From: Primula veris | Taxonomy: Eukaryota; Streptophyta; Magnoliopsida; Ericales; Primulaceae | NCBI GenBank assembly: GCA_963682055.1 | Contig: OY821745.1 | Coordinates: forward strand, 13,461,501-13,525,500 | Length of the DNA: 64,000 nt | Direction of reading: 5' to 3' | Part shown: piece after piece, positions 24,690-36,944 of the stretch | Layout of the letters: every line of letters begins with the position of its first letter | Numbering within the stretch: position 1 is the first letter of the stretch | Notes under the pieces: model-generated | Told to the model about the DNA's origin: nothing | The model's database searches: none | What the model saw: only the letters and a program-made list of their open reading frames with translations | Made by a program: the position numbers and the translations under genes

Positions 24690-25414
24690 ACACTAATTTT
24701 CAAAAAATAAAAATACATACAAGGAGTGTGACTTTTATTTGCCAGTAATGCGGCCTTATTAATCAAGTCTCAATACTTGTTATTATCTTACCCAAGTTTG
24801 GGGGTGCATTTTTTATTAAATTTGTCTGACAGTATAATATGTATTTTTATATTTTTATTATTTTTTTTGAAATAATGTAATTTTGTATGTTATATTTTTG
24901 TTTTAATGCTTTGGAATCAATATCGAATGATTAGTACCGTGAATCTAGTTTATTATTATTTATGATGTGTCCCATACTAAAAACCTAACACATATTAATG
25001 AACCCAAAAATATATATCCTGAAATTAATTTAAAATTAGAACTAAAAAATACAAAAAACATAACACATGTTAATAAAAAAAAAAAATCGACCCTAAAATT
25101 AATTCTAAAAAATAATATTGGTTAACACACCCTAAATAATAGTGTATTTTGGAATCAACACCGAACGATTAACACTACTGTGAATCTAGTACATTATTAT
25201 TTTGTTTATGTCACATACTAAAAACTTAATACTTATTAATAAAACTAAAAATATACTAAATGAATCCAATTGGAATAGGATTTTGTTGTTTTCAAAATTC
25301 AAGACAAAATGCATTGAATTTTTCAGAGCATTCAAATCCTATGTCAAGTTGGGTAGTAAAAAACAAACCAACTTAATCTATTTTTAATCACATGACTAAT
25401 AAACATAATTATAT
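24690..25414. repeat. AT-rich spacer with ~110 bp direct duplication
   Basis: 5' flank of the PPR gene. The stretch 24908-25015 (TTTGGAATCAATATCGAATG onward) recurs about 240 bp later at 25145-25255 with substitutions. No gene seen. Confidence 0.6.
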
Positions 25415-25601
25415 TCCACGTCTATTATATTAACAAAAACATATCTCCAAAATTTATATTATCAAAAAAATACATTAAATTAATAATTAATAAAAAAAAA
25501 CAAAAAATCTCATTTATCCCTCCAAATCTCTTTCTCTCACTCTCTACTCCTGTCACTCTCTCTCCAATCTCTTTCTCTCCTCCTTCTTCTCCTTCTCATT
25601 T
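25415..25601 (+). repeat. Dispersed repeat copy A, left part (split by MULE)
   Basis: ATTAACAAAAACATA followed by an AT stretch and a CT-rich block. It matches the inverted copy B at 53.3-54.2 kb and continues after the MULE at 33702. Confidence 0.65.
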
Positions 25602-26398
25602 GGGGAGTTCTCTTTCAGATACTCAAATTGCTTACAATTATAACAGACGTGAGAATTCGATTCCCACGTCTACGTGGCATATATATATAAATATATTTCT
25701 TTTCCTTCTTTTCTTTCTTTTCAGGTGCTGCGAATTGTTTGGTTTTTATTTTATTTTTTTTCTTTCTCTTCGCCTCTTCTTGTCTGTCTGTCTCTAAATT
25801 CATTCATATTTTTAATATATACAAAATTCTCTAATCTTACCCAAAAACTTTCCCAATTTTATCCCAAAAAAACCCTAACTATCAACCATCAAATTCATTT
25901 ATATATCAAATTAATATATTTTTTTATCAAATCAACATCACTCTACCACTACAATTATCCCCAATTTTACCTAAAAAAAAACATCTCACAATTTACCCAA
26001 AAAAAAATCATAACCATCAACCATCAAATTCCTTCATATATCAAATTAATATTTTTTTTTTATCAAATCAACATTACTCTATCACTACAATTATACCCAA
26101 TTTTACCCAAAACAAAAACATCTCCCAATTTACCAAAAAAAAAAAAACATTCCCAATTTTACAAAAAAAAAAAAACCCTAACCATCAACCATCAAACTCC
26201 TTCGCATATCAAATTAATATATTTTTTTATCAAATCAACATCACTCTACCACTACATTTATCCCCAATTTTAACCAAAAAAAAAAAAACTATCCCAATCT
26301 ACCAAAATAATACATCCCCAATTTTACAAAAAATAAACTCTAACCATCAACCACCAAACTACTTCCTATATCAAATTAAGATCATTTTTTTTTCTCAA
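25602..26398 (+). repeat. Left terminal inverted repeat of the MULE
   Basis: About 800 bp. The outer ~80 bp match the right end at nearly every position. Inside are four tandem units of about 155-165 bp, each with ATCAACCATCAAA, TATCAAATTAATAT and ATCACTCTACCACTACA. Confidence 0.92.
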
Positions 26399-26867
26399 AT
26401 CAACATCACTCTACCACTACAATTATCAAGTAAGTATTTATTTTTATTATTGAGTTTAAATTTTATGTAAATAGATATAATTATTAATAAGTTATAACAT
26501 TTATTAATTAAAATTTTTTAACTTTTTTTATTGACCTTTAAATATTTATCTTCAAATTTGTTTAATCACAACTAATATTGAGTTCTAATTATATAATGTT
26601 ATATGTTGCTCTAATAACACTTGAGTAATGAAAATAACTTAGATAAATGATTAAAAAAAACTTGTTTGGGCATGTACATGTGAACTTGTTTTGTTAGAGA
26701 CATTTTATTATTTTGGAGTTTAGGTTAGTAATTAACTTGTTGGATTCTTATAATTTTTTGGAAGTTAAACGTATTAACTCATATATTTAAATTTATGTTA
26801 AATATTTTATTGTATCATTTATATTTGACAGTGATATGTGTTAAAATATTCAATTGTTTAGGTAACT

Positions 26868-29086
26868 ATGACAGAAAAAATAAAGTTAAATCCAGGTCCC
26901 ATTGATTATACCGTTTTATATGAGCAGAAACATCATATTTGTAATATCATTTGGGGATCAACTTTGTTAGACGAAGAAAAGGACATTCGTAACTATAATC
27001 GGTTTCCGGTAATTGATGATCATGAGTTTTATATTTGCTAAATGTGGCTGGTTTTTATGGGTTGTATAGTTTGGGATATAAAAATGTTGATAATCATTTG
27101 ATAACTGCATTAATCGAGCGCTGGAGACCAGAGACTAATACGTTTCATTTTACGATTGGAGAGTTAACAATGACTCTTCAAGATATAGAGGTATTAGGTG
27201 GGGTTAAAGTGGACGGAAATGCTCTTGTATGTGATGAAAGTGGATTTACAACAACGGCTAAACATGCTTTGATAACTGATTTATTAGGTATAGTTACACG
27301 TGATACTTTTACTGATGATGGGATGATTAAATTTAGTTGGTTGTGTTATACATTTAACCCTCAATCTGTTAACAAGTTTTCATCTGTGGACTATATTATG
27401 CGTGTTACAAGAGCATGTATGTTATTGATTATTGGAAGTCAGTATTCACAAGACGACAAAGGAGTTGGTGTGACAGTACACTATTTAGCTTATATGAGAG
27501 ATTTTGATATCTGCGGACAATATAGTTGGCATTCAGCATATTGGGATATACATATAGGTCACTAACAAAAGCAGCTCTTATTGACAAAAGAGGCAAATCA
27601 AAAAGGGGGGTGACTGGCGCATTGCAATTGTTGCAATATTGGGCATGGAGTAGATTTAGGTTTATGCGTCCTGAATATTCAGCGGATGATACGCCACCTG
27701 AAGGGTTTCCATCTTATCCCTTTGGACGCAGGTTGATAAGTTTGCTTTTAGTTTTCGTCGTTCAAATTATTGATATGTATTATATGATTAATTTTGCTAT
27801 TTGGTTTTGTAAATATTATGTAGATTGGTTAGATGTAAGGTGACGTATACATTAGGTATCCCTTTTCATAGCGTTCGGGTATTTCGTGACTTGTTTGACA
27901 TGGTGGGTCATCGTCAGGTAAATATTTTTTCATATTTGTTTGTCCATTTATATGTAGAAAATTGTAACCCTCTTTCTCACTATTAATAATTTTTAATTTT
28001 TATTATCAGGTCATTTGGGAGCCATATCCAAAACTGGCTGATTTGCCTGATTGCTCGAAGGCAGGTCAATGTATATGGCGTTCAAGCGTCCCTCTTATAT
28101 GTACGGATTTAGTGGAGTATCATAATCCGGAAAGAGTGATGCCACAATTTGGTATGATACAAAAAATACCCCCTCCCGCCAAAAACTCTAAAAACTTACG
28201 CACACTGAGCCGTAAAGGTCATGCGAACTATAACTGGGTGCAACGTTATCAAGAGCACCTTGAAACTTGGAATGTAAGAGCAGAACACGTTCAAACATCC
28301 GAATTTCATAATGACATCCAAATAGCAAGTGATAACTACATGAGATGGTATAATAGAATCACCAGAAAAAGGATAGGTCCGCCTGTGACGCACCCACAAG
28401 AAAAAGGTGTGCAGCCAGTTGCGGACGTTATGGAATACATGGTACTTATTTAGCTATTTTTTTTAATTGTTAACATTAATAATTTTTAAAAGTTATAATT
28501 TTGATGACTTGAGACTTTAGACTTTAATGACTTCGCACCTTGTGAAAATAAAATATTAATTCAGGACACCATTGCTTTTAGTGGTCATTTTTTAAATAGT
28601 TTTATTAATCAGTATTTTAATGTCTTTGTTTTTTGTAGTTTGAAGAATTGGAACAAAATTATGAAAAGGCGGTTCGAAAGGGTAAGATGAGTAAGATACA
28701 AAAATATTGGAATATGATTCAAACTGTTGGAAGGAGACCTCCAGTGCTGGACCATGCCGAAATACCGCACCAACAGCCTTCGAACGTCCCACCACATCCA
28801 CCTTCGGGTCCGGATTCGGGTCCGACTTACTCTACTAGTGATTGTTACATCCCACAGTCGTCATACACATATCTTGAGAAAAATTCACAATGGAGTCCAT
28901 GGGTTCAGCCTCGACATTCTACTTCATCGTTTGCGCAATGACATGACAAGCGATTTTTGTCCATGGGTTCAGCCTCAAATGCCTACTTCATCGTTTGCGC
29001 ATGACATGACAAGCTTTTCTTTTAATGAGTACCAAACCTCAAACCCCAATGTTTTTCCTGACGAAGGACCGTGCACGGATTTTTGA
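26868..29086 (+). pseudogene. Plant mobile domain (PMD, MAIN/MAIL-like) gene, frameshifted
   Basis: The ATG at 26868 follows a leader intron (26430-26861). Recognisable PMD blocks in order are: GPIDYTVLYEQKHHI; VAGFYGLYSLGYKNVDNHLI; ALIERWRPETNTFHF; GELTMTLQDIEVLGG; then ALQLLQYWAWSRFRFMRPEY, FRDLFDMVGHRQ, VIWEPY and VPLICTDLVEYHNPERVMPQ. Introns at 27919-28008 and 28441-28638 have GT-AG ends. The frame is broken near 27025 (extra bases, TGA), near 27545, around 27740-27870, and at about 28940. The last break sits in the first copy of a ~64 bp tandem duplication encoding WVQP..STSSFA. PMD proteins occur both as host regulators of silencing and as passengers of plant transposons; here the inverted repeats show it is a transposon passenger. 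Confidence 0.88.
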
Positions 29087-29309
29087 AGTATTTTTATTTA
29101 AGAATATGTTTTTAGTGGTGCATGAGTTAGTAGTATTTTTCGTTTTATATATTTTGTACCAAATCATGTGTGACAATTTTATTTCGTTTTCCCGTTTGTA
29201 TTTAGCCAAGTAATGAAATAACAATAGCCAGGTAATAAATAGAGACATTAAGCAAAATTCACGAAATGTGAAATACGTAAAATAGCTAACATTTGTTACA
29301 ACATTATAA

Positions 29310-32300
29310 TTATTCATCATCTGATAAATTGGTAACACCAAAATAAGTGTCCGGTCTCGACATTCTTCTTAAAGCTTCATAATAATTAAAATTTGGTCTA
29401 AAAACTTCTTCCCATGGAGAAGCTTCACAAGAGCGAGTCTTTTTCCACCCGGCACTAATATTTGGCATGGGAAAAGGCCTGACATTGTTTCCGCTTTGAT
29501 CAATGATGATCTCCACGTAATGGTTTCTATTCACATTGGCCATTACAATCATAGAAGGATTTGTCGGAGGAGCTGTATGCATAGGCAAATAAGTTGTCAA
29601 TCCTTCATCAAGTGTCACCACTGTCATATTGTACTTTGATGCAATTACATAACCCGACTCTGGGAAGTGCATCCAATTTTCTTCATTTGACATATTATAC
29701 GGATCATTCCAAATAAATGAGTTCCGAATGAAAGTGTAATCTCTTATTTGTCCAATAAGATCAAAATAGTAAGTTGGGTGGTTATCAATTTCATGGAAAA
29801 GGTTTTTACGCACTTGACTCCAATCATCGGCTCCTAATCTCATTCCCATTGCCTTTGCAATCACTCGAAACCCACAATGCCCATCACCGGCTACATCATT
29901 GACCGTCAATATATGATCGTGAAACATAGACGGAATCTGCTCCATATATTTAAATGACTTGCGGAAATGAGGGCTTGACTGCGATGTTGCTTTACCTTTC
30001 CGTTTCTCATAAACTGAATACCTAGGGGGTATGGGGGGTAATGGACCATAATTAGTTTTTTCACTGCTGTAACTGCGTCTTTTTTGTGTCTGTTGATCCT
30101 TGAAAAACTGAGTATACTCAAAGGCAGATGGGTCCCATGTGGTTGAATATTTGGTAGGTCTTTTCCCCCTTGACGATGGTTTATTTCGTGGTTTGACCAG
30201 AGGCTCTCTGGCTGTTGTTTTTAAAGGATTATACAAAAGTTCAATTTGTGCCTTGAAATTCTCCCTCATGATTGGATCACTCGTTTGATCATACTTTCGC
30301 CTTAAAGCCATTATATGCTCAGCAATGTTGTCTTCATCCTCCGCTATATTCTCTTCGTCAAACCTTAATTTTCTCCAGTGAGGATCGATGCATTCTAGTG
30401 GAATAGGACAACCTCGCTCTCCGTAGTTACGAATAACATGGCAACATGGAAGATTGTAGACCAATGTTATCTCACAGCTAGAGCATGTAGGGTCTGCTTT
30501 TATCCATTCGAGTTGCTTAACCTCTTTTAGCATCATATCCATTGCGTGGAGAGAACATTTACCTGATATAAAAGTGAGAATACAACTATATAAGTTCAAC
30601 GAAAACAACTAAATAATTTGGGTGCATAAAAATATGAAATTTCACAAAAAGAAATATTAATTAAATAATAGAATCTGACCTCTTAATTCTGAAAAATATG
30701 GAATTTCGTGTTGTCTTTTAACAACATTCATACTATTCCCCAATGACCCCCTAATTCGATTGTGTTGAATTGACAACAAGTCAATTATGTATATCACCAT
30801 GTTTTCAAGGTCGCCACCGGAGGTTCCAATATATCTTTTAAATGACCTCGATCCTATTTCAAATAAAATGTTAATTAAACAACATGATTATTTATATATA
30901 AAAATCAAATACATATATCAGAAAAATATGTAAATATCATACCTATTAGTCGTCCTGTTCCCGAAGTGCCTTGTCTTGTTAGTGTAACAGGCCACAAACT
31001 TTTCTTTGTGACTATCTAATAAATCACACATATATTTCAAAGCAATTGGATATGCTTTGTAGACACTCGACAGTGTCATGCGTGCTGCTTCAAAGTCATA
31101 TTCAGTTTTACTATCAACAACAGTTAACCAATCTTTATACATCTTCGCCCATATAGCCTTAGGGACTTTTGGACTGCAATGTGTTACGACGTTCTGCGAA
31201 ATGTGAAATGTGCAAAATAGATGGTTTGTCGTAGGAAAATTTTTTTGCACAACATTCGTTAACGCTTGATCCCTATCTGTCAACATTACTCGTGGGGTCT
31301 TACAATTTTTCATTATCATCCGGAGACACTCTAAGGCCCATTCGTAAGTAGGTTGTTGCTCATTACGCAAACAAGCAAAAGCAACACAAAATGTATTTTG
31401 TGTCGATGTGACGCCCACAATTTGGAGAAATGGCATGTTAAACCTATTTGTACTATAAGTGCAATCCAAGCACAATACATTGGGAAATGCACATACCAAC
31501 TTCACGGAATCTTTATGCGTATAAAACAAATCTTCTAGTTGATTTGTGTGTGGGTTGGTCCTATGAAACGATATAAACTCTTTTCTATCCAAAAGATGCA
31601 TGAGATGTTGTATTTGACTTTTACCTACCCTTTCTTTAACTTTTTCCCTAGCTTTAAAATTATATATGTCTTTCTTATTAGACTTATTGCCAGGAAATTT
31701 ACGTTTTATTGCAGAAAAAATAGTCCCCGGCTTGGCAAGACTATCTACCATAATTCTAAACATACCATTTTCATCTTTATTAAGTCTGTGCGCTTGTGAA
31801 TGAGCTTCTGGATAAATATCATTTTCATGATTATGCGTTCCATTTTCGATGTAAAATCTCCAATTGTTTTCCTCCATGTAACACTCGATTTTAAATAAAC
31901 AAAAACATTTACCAGAACTTGTGTCTCTTCTTGATGACTTTTTCGGTTTCGGATCCCCATGTTTTTAACACTTCAAAGTGACTCGACTTTTACTATCAAA
32001 GTGTGCATTGATATTTTTCGAGTACGTCGTAGTCAAAAAAAAACCTAGACCAGTCGATATAACGTACAAGTAGTCTTTCATTTCATTGAGTGAAGCAAAA
32101 ACCTGTAGAAATAAGATATTAAGAAATAACTCTCAAATAAGAAATAATCCAGAACAAATAAATAAATTTTTTGATTAAATTATTTATATGAGTATTAAAC
32201 AAAACAAGTCTTTTAAGTCAATTTTGGGAAATAACAATTCATTTTATATAAATACCATACTTATAAAAAAAACATTAAACGAAATATTTATCTAATAAAT

Positions 32301-32876
32301 AACATTCATTTATCTAATTTATTCAATCACACTATAAACGATTGTAAAAAAATGTAAATAATTATTTTTAGCTACAACATTAAACGGAGTATATCACGTG
32401 GTTTTGAAAATAAATAAAAATAGACAATTATTTAAAATATAGAAAGGATTTTTGAGACAAACCAGAGTACTTTGGAAATGATTTCTATAATCATAACCTA
32501 TCCCGAATTCAGTTGGCGAAGAATTAATATTATGTTCGTTATCATCTGGTTGGGGATTTTCGTTATATCCATCATTATCCCGCTGAAGTTCTACAAACTG
32601 ACTTGTAAAAACTTCTTGTGATGCGCCAGGTTGGTGACTCGTGTAATTATAGTCACCACTTACAAACTGATTATCAAAATACGGATTGGGATGATTATTC
32701 AAATATGAATCATAAGAAAACTGAGCATTCTCATAAGGATCAGTCGGAAAATTGATATTTTGAGATGGAAAAAAAGTATTTTGATTAGAATCGATCGGAA
32801 ATTGGGTGTTTTGGGGAGTATTATCCGGAGAAGATAAATTAAGATCCATTCCCCAAATATTATAATTGTTATCCAT
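29310..32876 (-). pseudogene. MULE transposase fused to OTU cysteine protease, one nonsense codon
   Basis: Four exons join in phase: 32876-32463, 32102-30943, 30846-30680 and 30562-29310, 997 residues. An Asn/Pro-rich N-terminus (MDNNYNIWGMDLNLSS) leads into a WRKY-GCM1-type zinc finger (TLKC ... KCFC ... THNHE). The MULE DDE domain follows, with aspartates in LCLDCTYSTNRFNMP and VMLTDRDQAL and the CTFHIS block. A SWIM-like stretch (CSSCEITLVYNLPCCHVI) comes next. The C-terminal third is an OTU domain: GDGHCGFRVIA carries the Asp and Cys, VNRNHYVEIII the His of the catalytic triad. A single TAA at 31966-31964, inside the zinc finger, is the only break. The acceptor of exon 3 (ATCGAG|GTC) is less certain than the others. 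Confidence 0.9.
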
Positions 32877-32879
32877 ACT

Positions 32880-33701
32880 TGAGAAAAAAAAATGATCTTA
32901 ATTTGATATAGGAAGTAATTTGGTTGTTGATGGTTAGAGTTTATTTTTTGTAAAATTGGGGGAGATATTATTTTGGTAAATTGGGAGATGTTTTTTTTTT
33001 TGGTAAATTGGGATAGTTTTTTTGTTGTTGTTAAAATTGGGGATAAATGTAGTGGTAGAGTGATATTAATTTGATAAAAAAATATATTAATTTGATATAT
33101 GAAGGAGTTTAATGGTTGATGGTTAGGGTTTTTTTTGGGTAAAATTGGGAATGTTTTTTTTTGGGTAAATTGGGAGATGTTTTTGTTTTGGGTAAAATTG
33201 GGTATAATTATAGTGGTAGAGTGATGTTGATTTGATAAAAAAATATATTAATTTGATATATGAAGGAATTTGATGGTCGATGGTTATAATTTTTTTTTGG
33301 GTAAATTGGGAGATGTTTTTTTTTTTTTAGGTAAAATTGGTGATAATTGTAGTGGTAGAGTGATGTTGATTTGATAAAAAAATATATTAATTTGATATAT
33401 AAAGGAATTTGATGGTTGATAGTTAGGGTTTTTTTGGGATAAAATTGGGAAAGTTTTTGGGTAAGATTGAAGAATTTTGTATATATTAAAAGTATGAATG
33501 AATTTAGAGACAGACAGACAAGAAGAGACGAAGAGAAAGAAAAAGAATAAAATAAAAACCAAACAATTCGCAGCACGTGAAAAGAAAGAAAAGTTTGAAA
33601 AAATATATATATATATATAGAGATGCCACGTAGACGTGGGAATCGAATTCCCAGGTCTGTTATAATTGTAAGCAATTTGAGTATGTGAAAGAGAACTCCC
33701 C
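32880..33701 (-). repeat. Right terminal inverted repeat of the MULE
   Basis: About 820 bp, the inverted counterpart of 25602-26398, with the same internal tandem units (GTAGTGGTAGAGTGAT, TTGATGGTTGATGG). It ends four bases upstream of the transposase start codon at 32876. Confidence 0.92.
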
Positions 33702-34420
33702 TTCTCATTCTCTCCGATCTCTTATCATTTCTCTCTCTTTCCGATCTATTTCCTCATTTTTCTATCTTTTTGATCTTTTTCTCATCTTTCCTTTCTCTTT
33801 CTCCGATCTCTCTATTCGGTGGATATTGAGACGGAGACATCCATCGGATTGGGCGGCGAGGGTATATAGCAAGATCGAAAACTCGAGATTGATGTCGACG
33901 AAGATGCGATCGTCGAATGAGAGGCCTACGATGATGACATGTTAGTTCGAGATCGGAGTACGGGCAATAGTTGTATTTGTTAACTAGTGTATAAACTTAA
34001 AAAATAAGTGTATAAATTCCGTGAATTAAATGTATAAAGTTGAAAATTATTGATATGAATTATGTAAGTAAAAATATAAATTTTGTAAATTGGGGTATGA
34101 AATTTGAAAATAATAGTGAACTCTACGAATTAGTATATGAACTTTTGAAATAATTGTATAAACTTTTGAAATAATGCTATAAAAATATACAAATTATGGT
34201 ATAAACTTTTGAAATAAATGTATGAACTTTTGGAATAAATGTATTAAAATATACAAATTATGGTATTAACTTTTAAAATAAATGTATGGACTTTTGGAAT
34301 AAGTGTATGAAATATACAAATTAGGTTATGGACTTTTGGATATATTTTTGTTAATTAAAAAATTTTGGTTATATTTTTGTTAATTTAGTTTTAAAAGTAA
34401 TATGTTTTGTTAATTTATTG
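33702..34420 (+). repeat. Dispersed repeat copy A, right part
   Basis: A CT-rich block, then a GC-richer core (ATCCATCGGATTGG, CGAGATTGATGTCGACG, GAGATCGGAGTACGGG). Tandem words of the type TATAAACTTTTGAAATAA follow at 33985-34340, and the repeat ends with ATGTTTTGTTAATTTATTG. All parts are found inverted, in the same order, in copy B at 53345-54215. Confidence 0.8.
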
Positions 34421-34911
34421 TTAATCATATTTTTTTTTAGTACCTTTCACTTACCATATGCTCTATTCGTTTATCTTTTTCTTTTTTCGTGCAAAAACAT
34501 TTTCTTAAAGTATTTAGCTGTGAGTAATTTTGTTTTCTCATATTTTATGTTTTTTTTTAGCAGCATGAAATTTTTTGAGGAAATTATTTTGAGTGACAAT
34601 ATTAGCGGAAACCATTTTACATAGACTACTGCAGACAGTGGCGGAGCCAAAATATTGCATGACGGGGATCACAATTGTAATCTTAAAACTTAAAACAACA
34701 ATGCGAAATTGTAAAGCCAAATTAAAGGCGGGCCTCATTAATATTTGTCGCAAAAGATGCTCTCGGTGAAAACAATATTGATACAACTTTCTAAATTATG
34801 TATTGGTATGTAAGACAATTTAAATTTATACTAACTCGTGTTTTAAATGAAAATTATTACAATAAAAAGTATAAGATATTTGTTATTTTCACTTGCCTAT
34901 CTTAGGGTCGT
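34421..34911. other. AT-rich spacer
   Basis: No gene or repeat recognised. Confidence 0.4.
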
Positions 34912-35113
34912 CACTACAATAAAAAGTTCATTTACCATCAGTTTAATTTTTGAAAAATGTTGTTAAAGTGAGTGTCGTTAAATTTTAGCAACAGAATAGC
35001 AACATAATTAGTTGTTATTCTGTTGCTAAACTATTGCTAAAATTTAGCGACACTCACTTTACCAACAATTTTTAAAAAGTAAATTGTTGGTAAATGAACT
35101 TTTTCTTGCGGTG
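34912..35113. mobile_element. Palindromic CACTA-type MITE
   Basis: About 202 bp and almost a perfect foldback: the arm CACTACAATAAAAAGTTCAT is mirrored by the right end, which reads CACCGCAAGAAAAAGTTCAT on the opposite strand. The inner arms contain GTTGTTAAAGTGAGTGTCG-like sequence and its complement. CACTACAA ends are typical of CACTA-derived MITEs. Flanking CGT/CAT could be a 3 bp target duplication. Confidence 0.82.
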
Positions 35114-36944
35114 CATGAACAATTGACTGAACTATTATATTTTGCTATTTTCCTCAAATGAAAATATTATAAGTAAAACTATACTAAAATTGTAGTCCAT
35201 AAAGTGAATTTATTTTTTCATCATTAACAGTTTTTAGTTAAACAATAATCTTCCTCATTTTTTTGCTCAAATGCTAAAGTTGAACTAAAAGTCATTTCCA
35301 AATGAATATAAATTGACCATTTTGTGACTTTTATGTTATTTCCTTATGACTTTTATTTGTATAAACTTTTAACTCTAGCATATTTTTTGAAGTCTTGATG
35401 TGAAAGCATGGAGGTACTATTTACTCGAAATATTATTACTCTATTTTCTTAAAGCTCGGTGACATGTGCAATTACACTTGAAAATAGTACCCAAATGAAA
35501 TTGACATAGACATTGAGGACTTTATATTTAATTTGTGCCTAGCAAAAACACACATAAACACAACTACAGAAGTTTAGAGTAATTGATTTTCTACCCTTCT
35601 TTTACCCTTCTTCTAGCAATTACATAAAACCCAGCTATGCTATTTGCATACATAAATGTAAAGGTACTAGTATTACTGGTAGTCGATTTTCATAGCTATT
35701 AGAACTTACAATTTCAAAAAAAGAAGAAGTATAAGTATAGCTGTTATTAACTTACTCGTTCATAACCGTTAGAGCAACCACATCAACATATTTAGATTAA
35801 TCATACCAGACTTTATATTGTGCTAGCTATTTTTATCAACAAAAAGCCACATTATTATTTTTATCTATTCAATTTACATTTTCTCAAAATATTAGGCTCT
35901 ATTTAATGCTATCTATTTTAATTAAATAATATATGTTTTATTTGAAAAGACAGAGAAGAATTTAGTGGGAGGGGAGAGGAATATACATATAATAATACTT
36001 TATATGTTTAACTATGTTCACTATTTTTAACTAGCATCATAAAGTTAAGAGGGATGATATTGCAATATTTAAAATCAACCCAAAATATTAATGGACTTAT
36101 CCAACTCATGCTAATTAATACTATTATCTCATTAATTAAAGTAAATTAAAATAATAAAAGAGGAAAACGAACGATTATTACAACAATATTTAATTAGTGA
36201 CCAAATTCTTTCTTTATTCATTTGATTTTATTTGTTTAATAATATCTCAAGTAACTCAATCTTTTAATTATTTTTTTCTAACATTACTAACCGACTAATG
36301 CTATACACACAACTTGCACACAACTCACACACTCTATAGGCAAATAAAATACATATTTATCCCTCCAAATATACATAAAATACAATTTATAATTTGATAA
36401 ATCCAAATATAAATATCCAACACAATAAAAACTAAATCTACTAAAAACTCAAATAAACATATAGTAGAACACTAGTTGAGTCTAACATAAATTTAAATAT
36501 TAATTAAAAGTAAGAAAAATTGTTAAATCTAAAAACTCAACCTATTAAAAACTCAGATAAAAATATATTAGAAACCTATATTAGACCACCCTAAATTTAA
36601 ATATTAATTAAAAATAAGAAAAATTGTTAAATGTAGTATTACTAATATATATACATGTATATTAAGAGTTTATGTTGATTAGTGATTGTACATGTCGTGT
36701 GTACATGTCACTTAAGCGGATAGAGTTTTTGGGTAAATAAATGTGTGAGTAAAAACATTTCCCTAAATTTAAATAGCTAGCCTAATGTGACACTTATTTT
36801 ATGTGTAACTCTTCAAATTTTACATAACATTAATAAATCAAGAGCCAAATGTGAGTGCTCTTGCAATACTATCTAAACTTAAAACAAAAACCACGCTTTA
36901 TTAGTTTTAGCTATCCACTTTTACAATACAAAAAATTTCAATCT
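35114..36944. other. AT-rich intergenic, with a ~105 bp tandem duplication
   Basis: No gene seen. At 36428-36522 and 36530-36625 two copies of a unit containing TAAATTTAAATATTAATTAA and AAGAAAAATTGTTAAAT lie side by side. Confidence 0.5.

Larger units (their letters stand above)
25602..33701. mobile_element. Mutator-like element (MULE) with PMD gene and OTU-transposase
   Basis: An 8,100 bp element with long terminal inverted repeats starting GGGGAGTTCTCTTTCA. It is flanked by a 9 bp near-perfect target duplication, TTCTCATTT at 25593-25601 and TTCTCATTC at 33702-33710; 9 bp is the Mutator signature. Two genes converge on the middle: a plant-mobile-domain gene from the left and a MULE transposase fused to an OTU protease from the right. 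Both start at or just inside the inner edge of an inverted repeat, so the repeats probably supply both promoters. Frameshifts in the first gene and one nonsense codon in the second make this copy non-autonomous now, but the high repeat similarity suggests fairly recent activity. Confidence 0.94.

Noticed and set aside
25674..26273. 199-codon plus-strand open frame near the MULE left end, and its mirror at 33208-33708
   Set aside because: Both lie in the terminal inverted repeats and mirror each other; composition is poly-Lys/Ile/Phe from A/T tracts.
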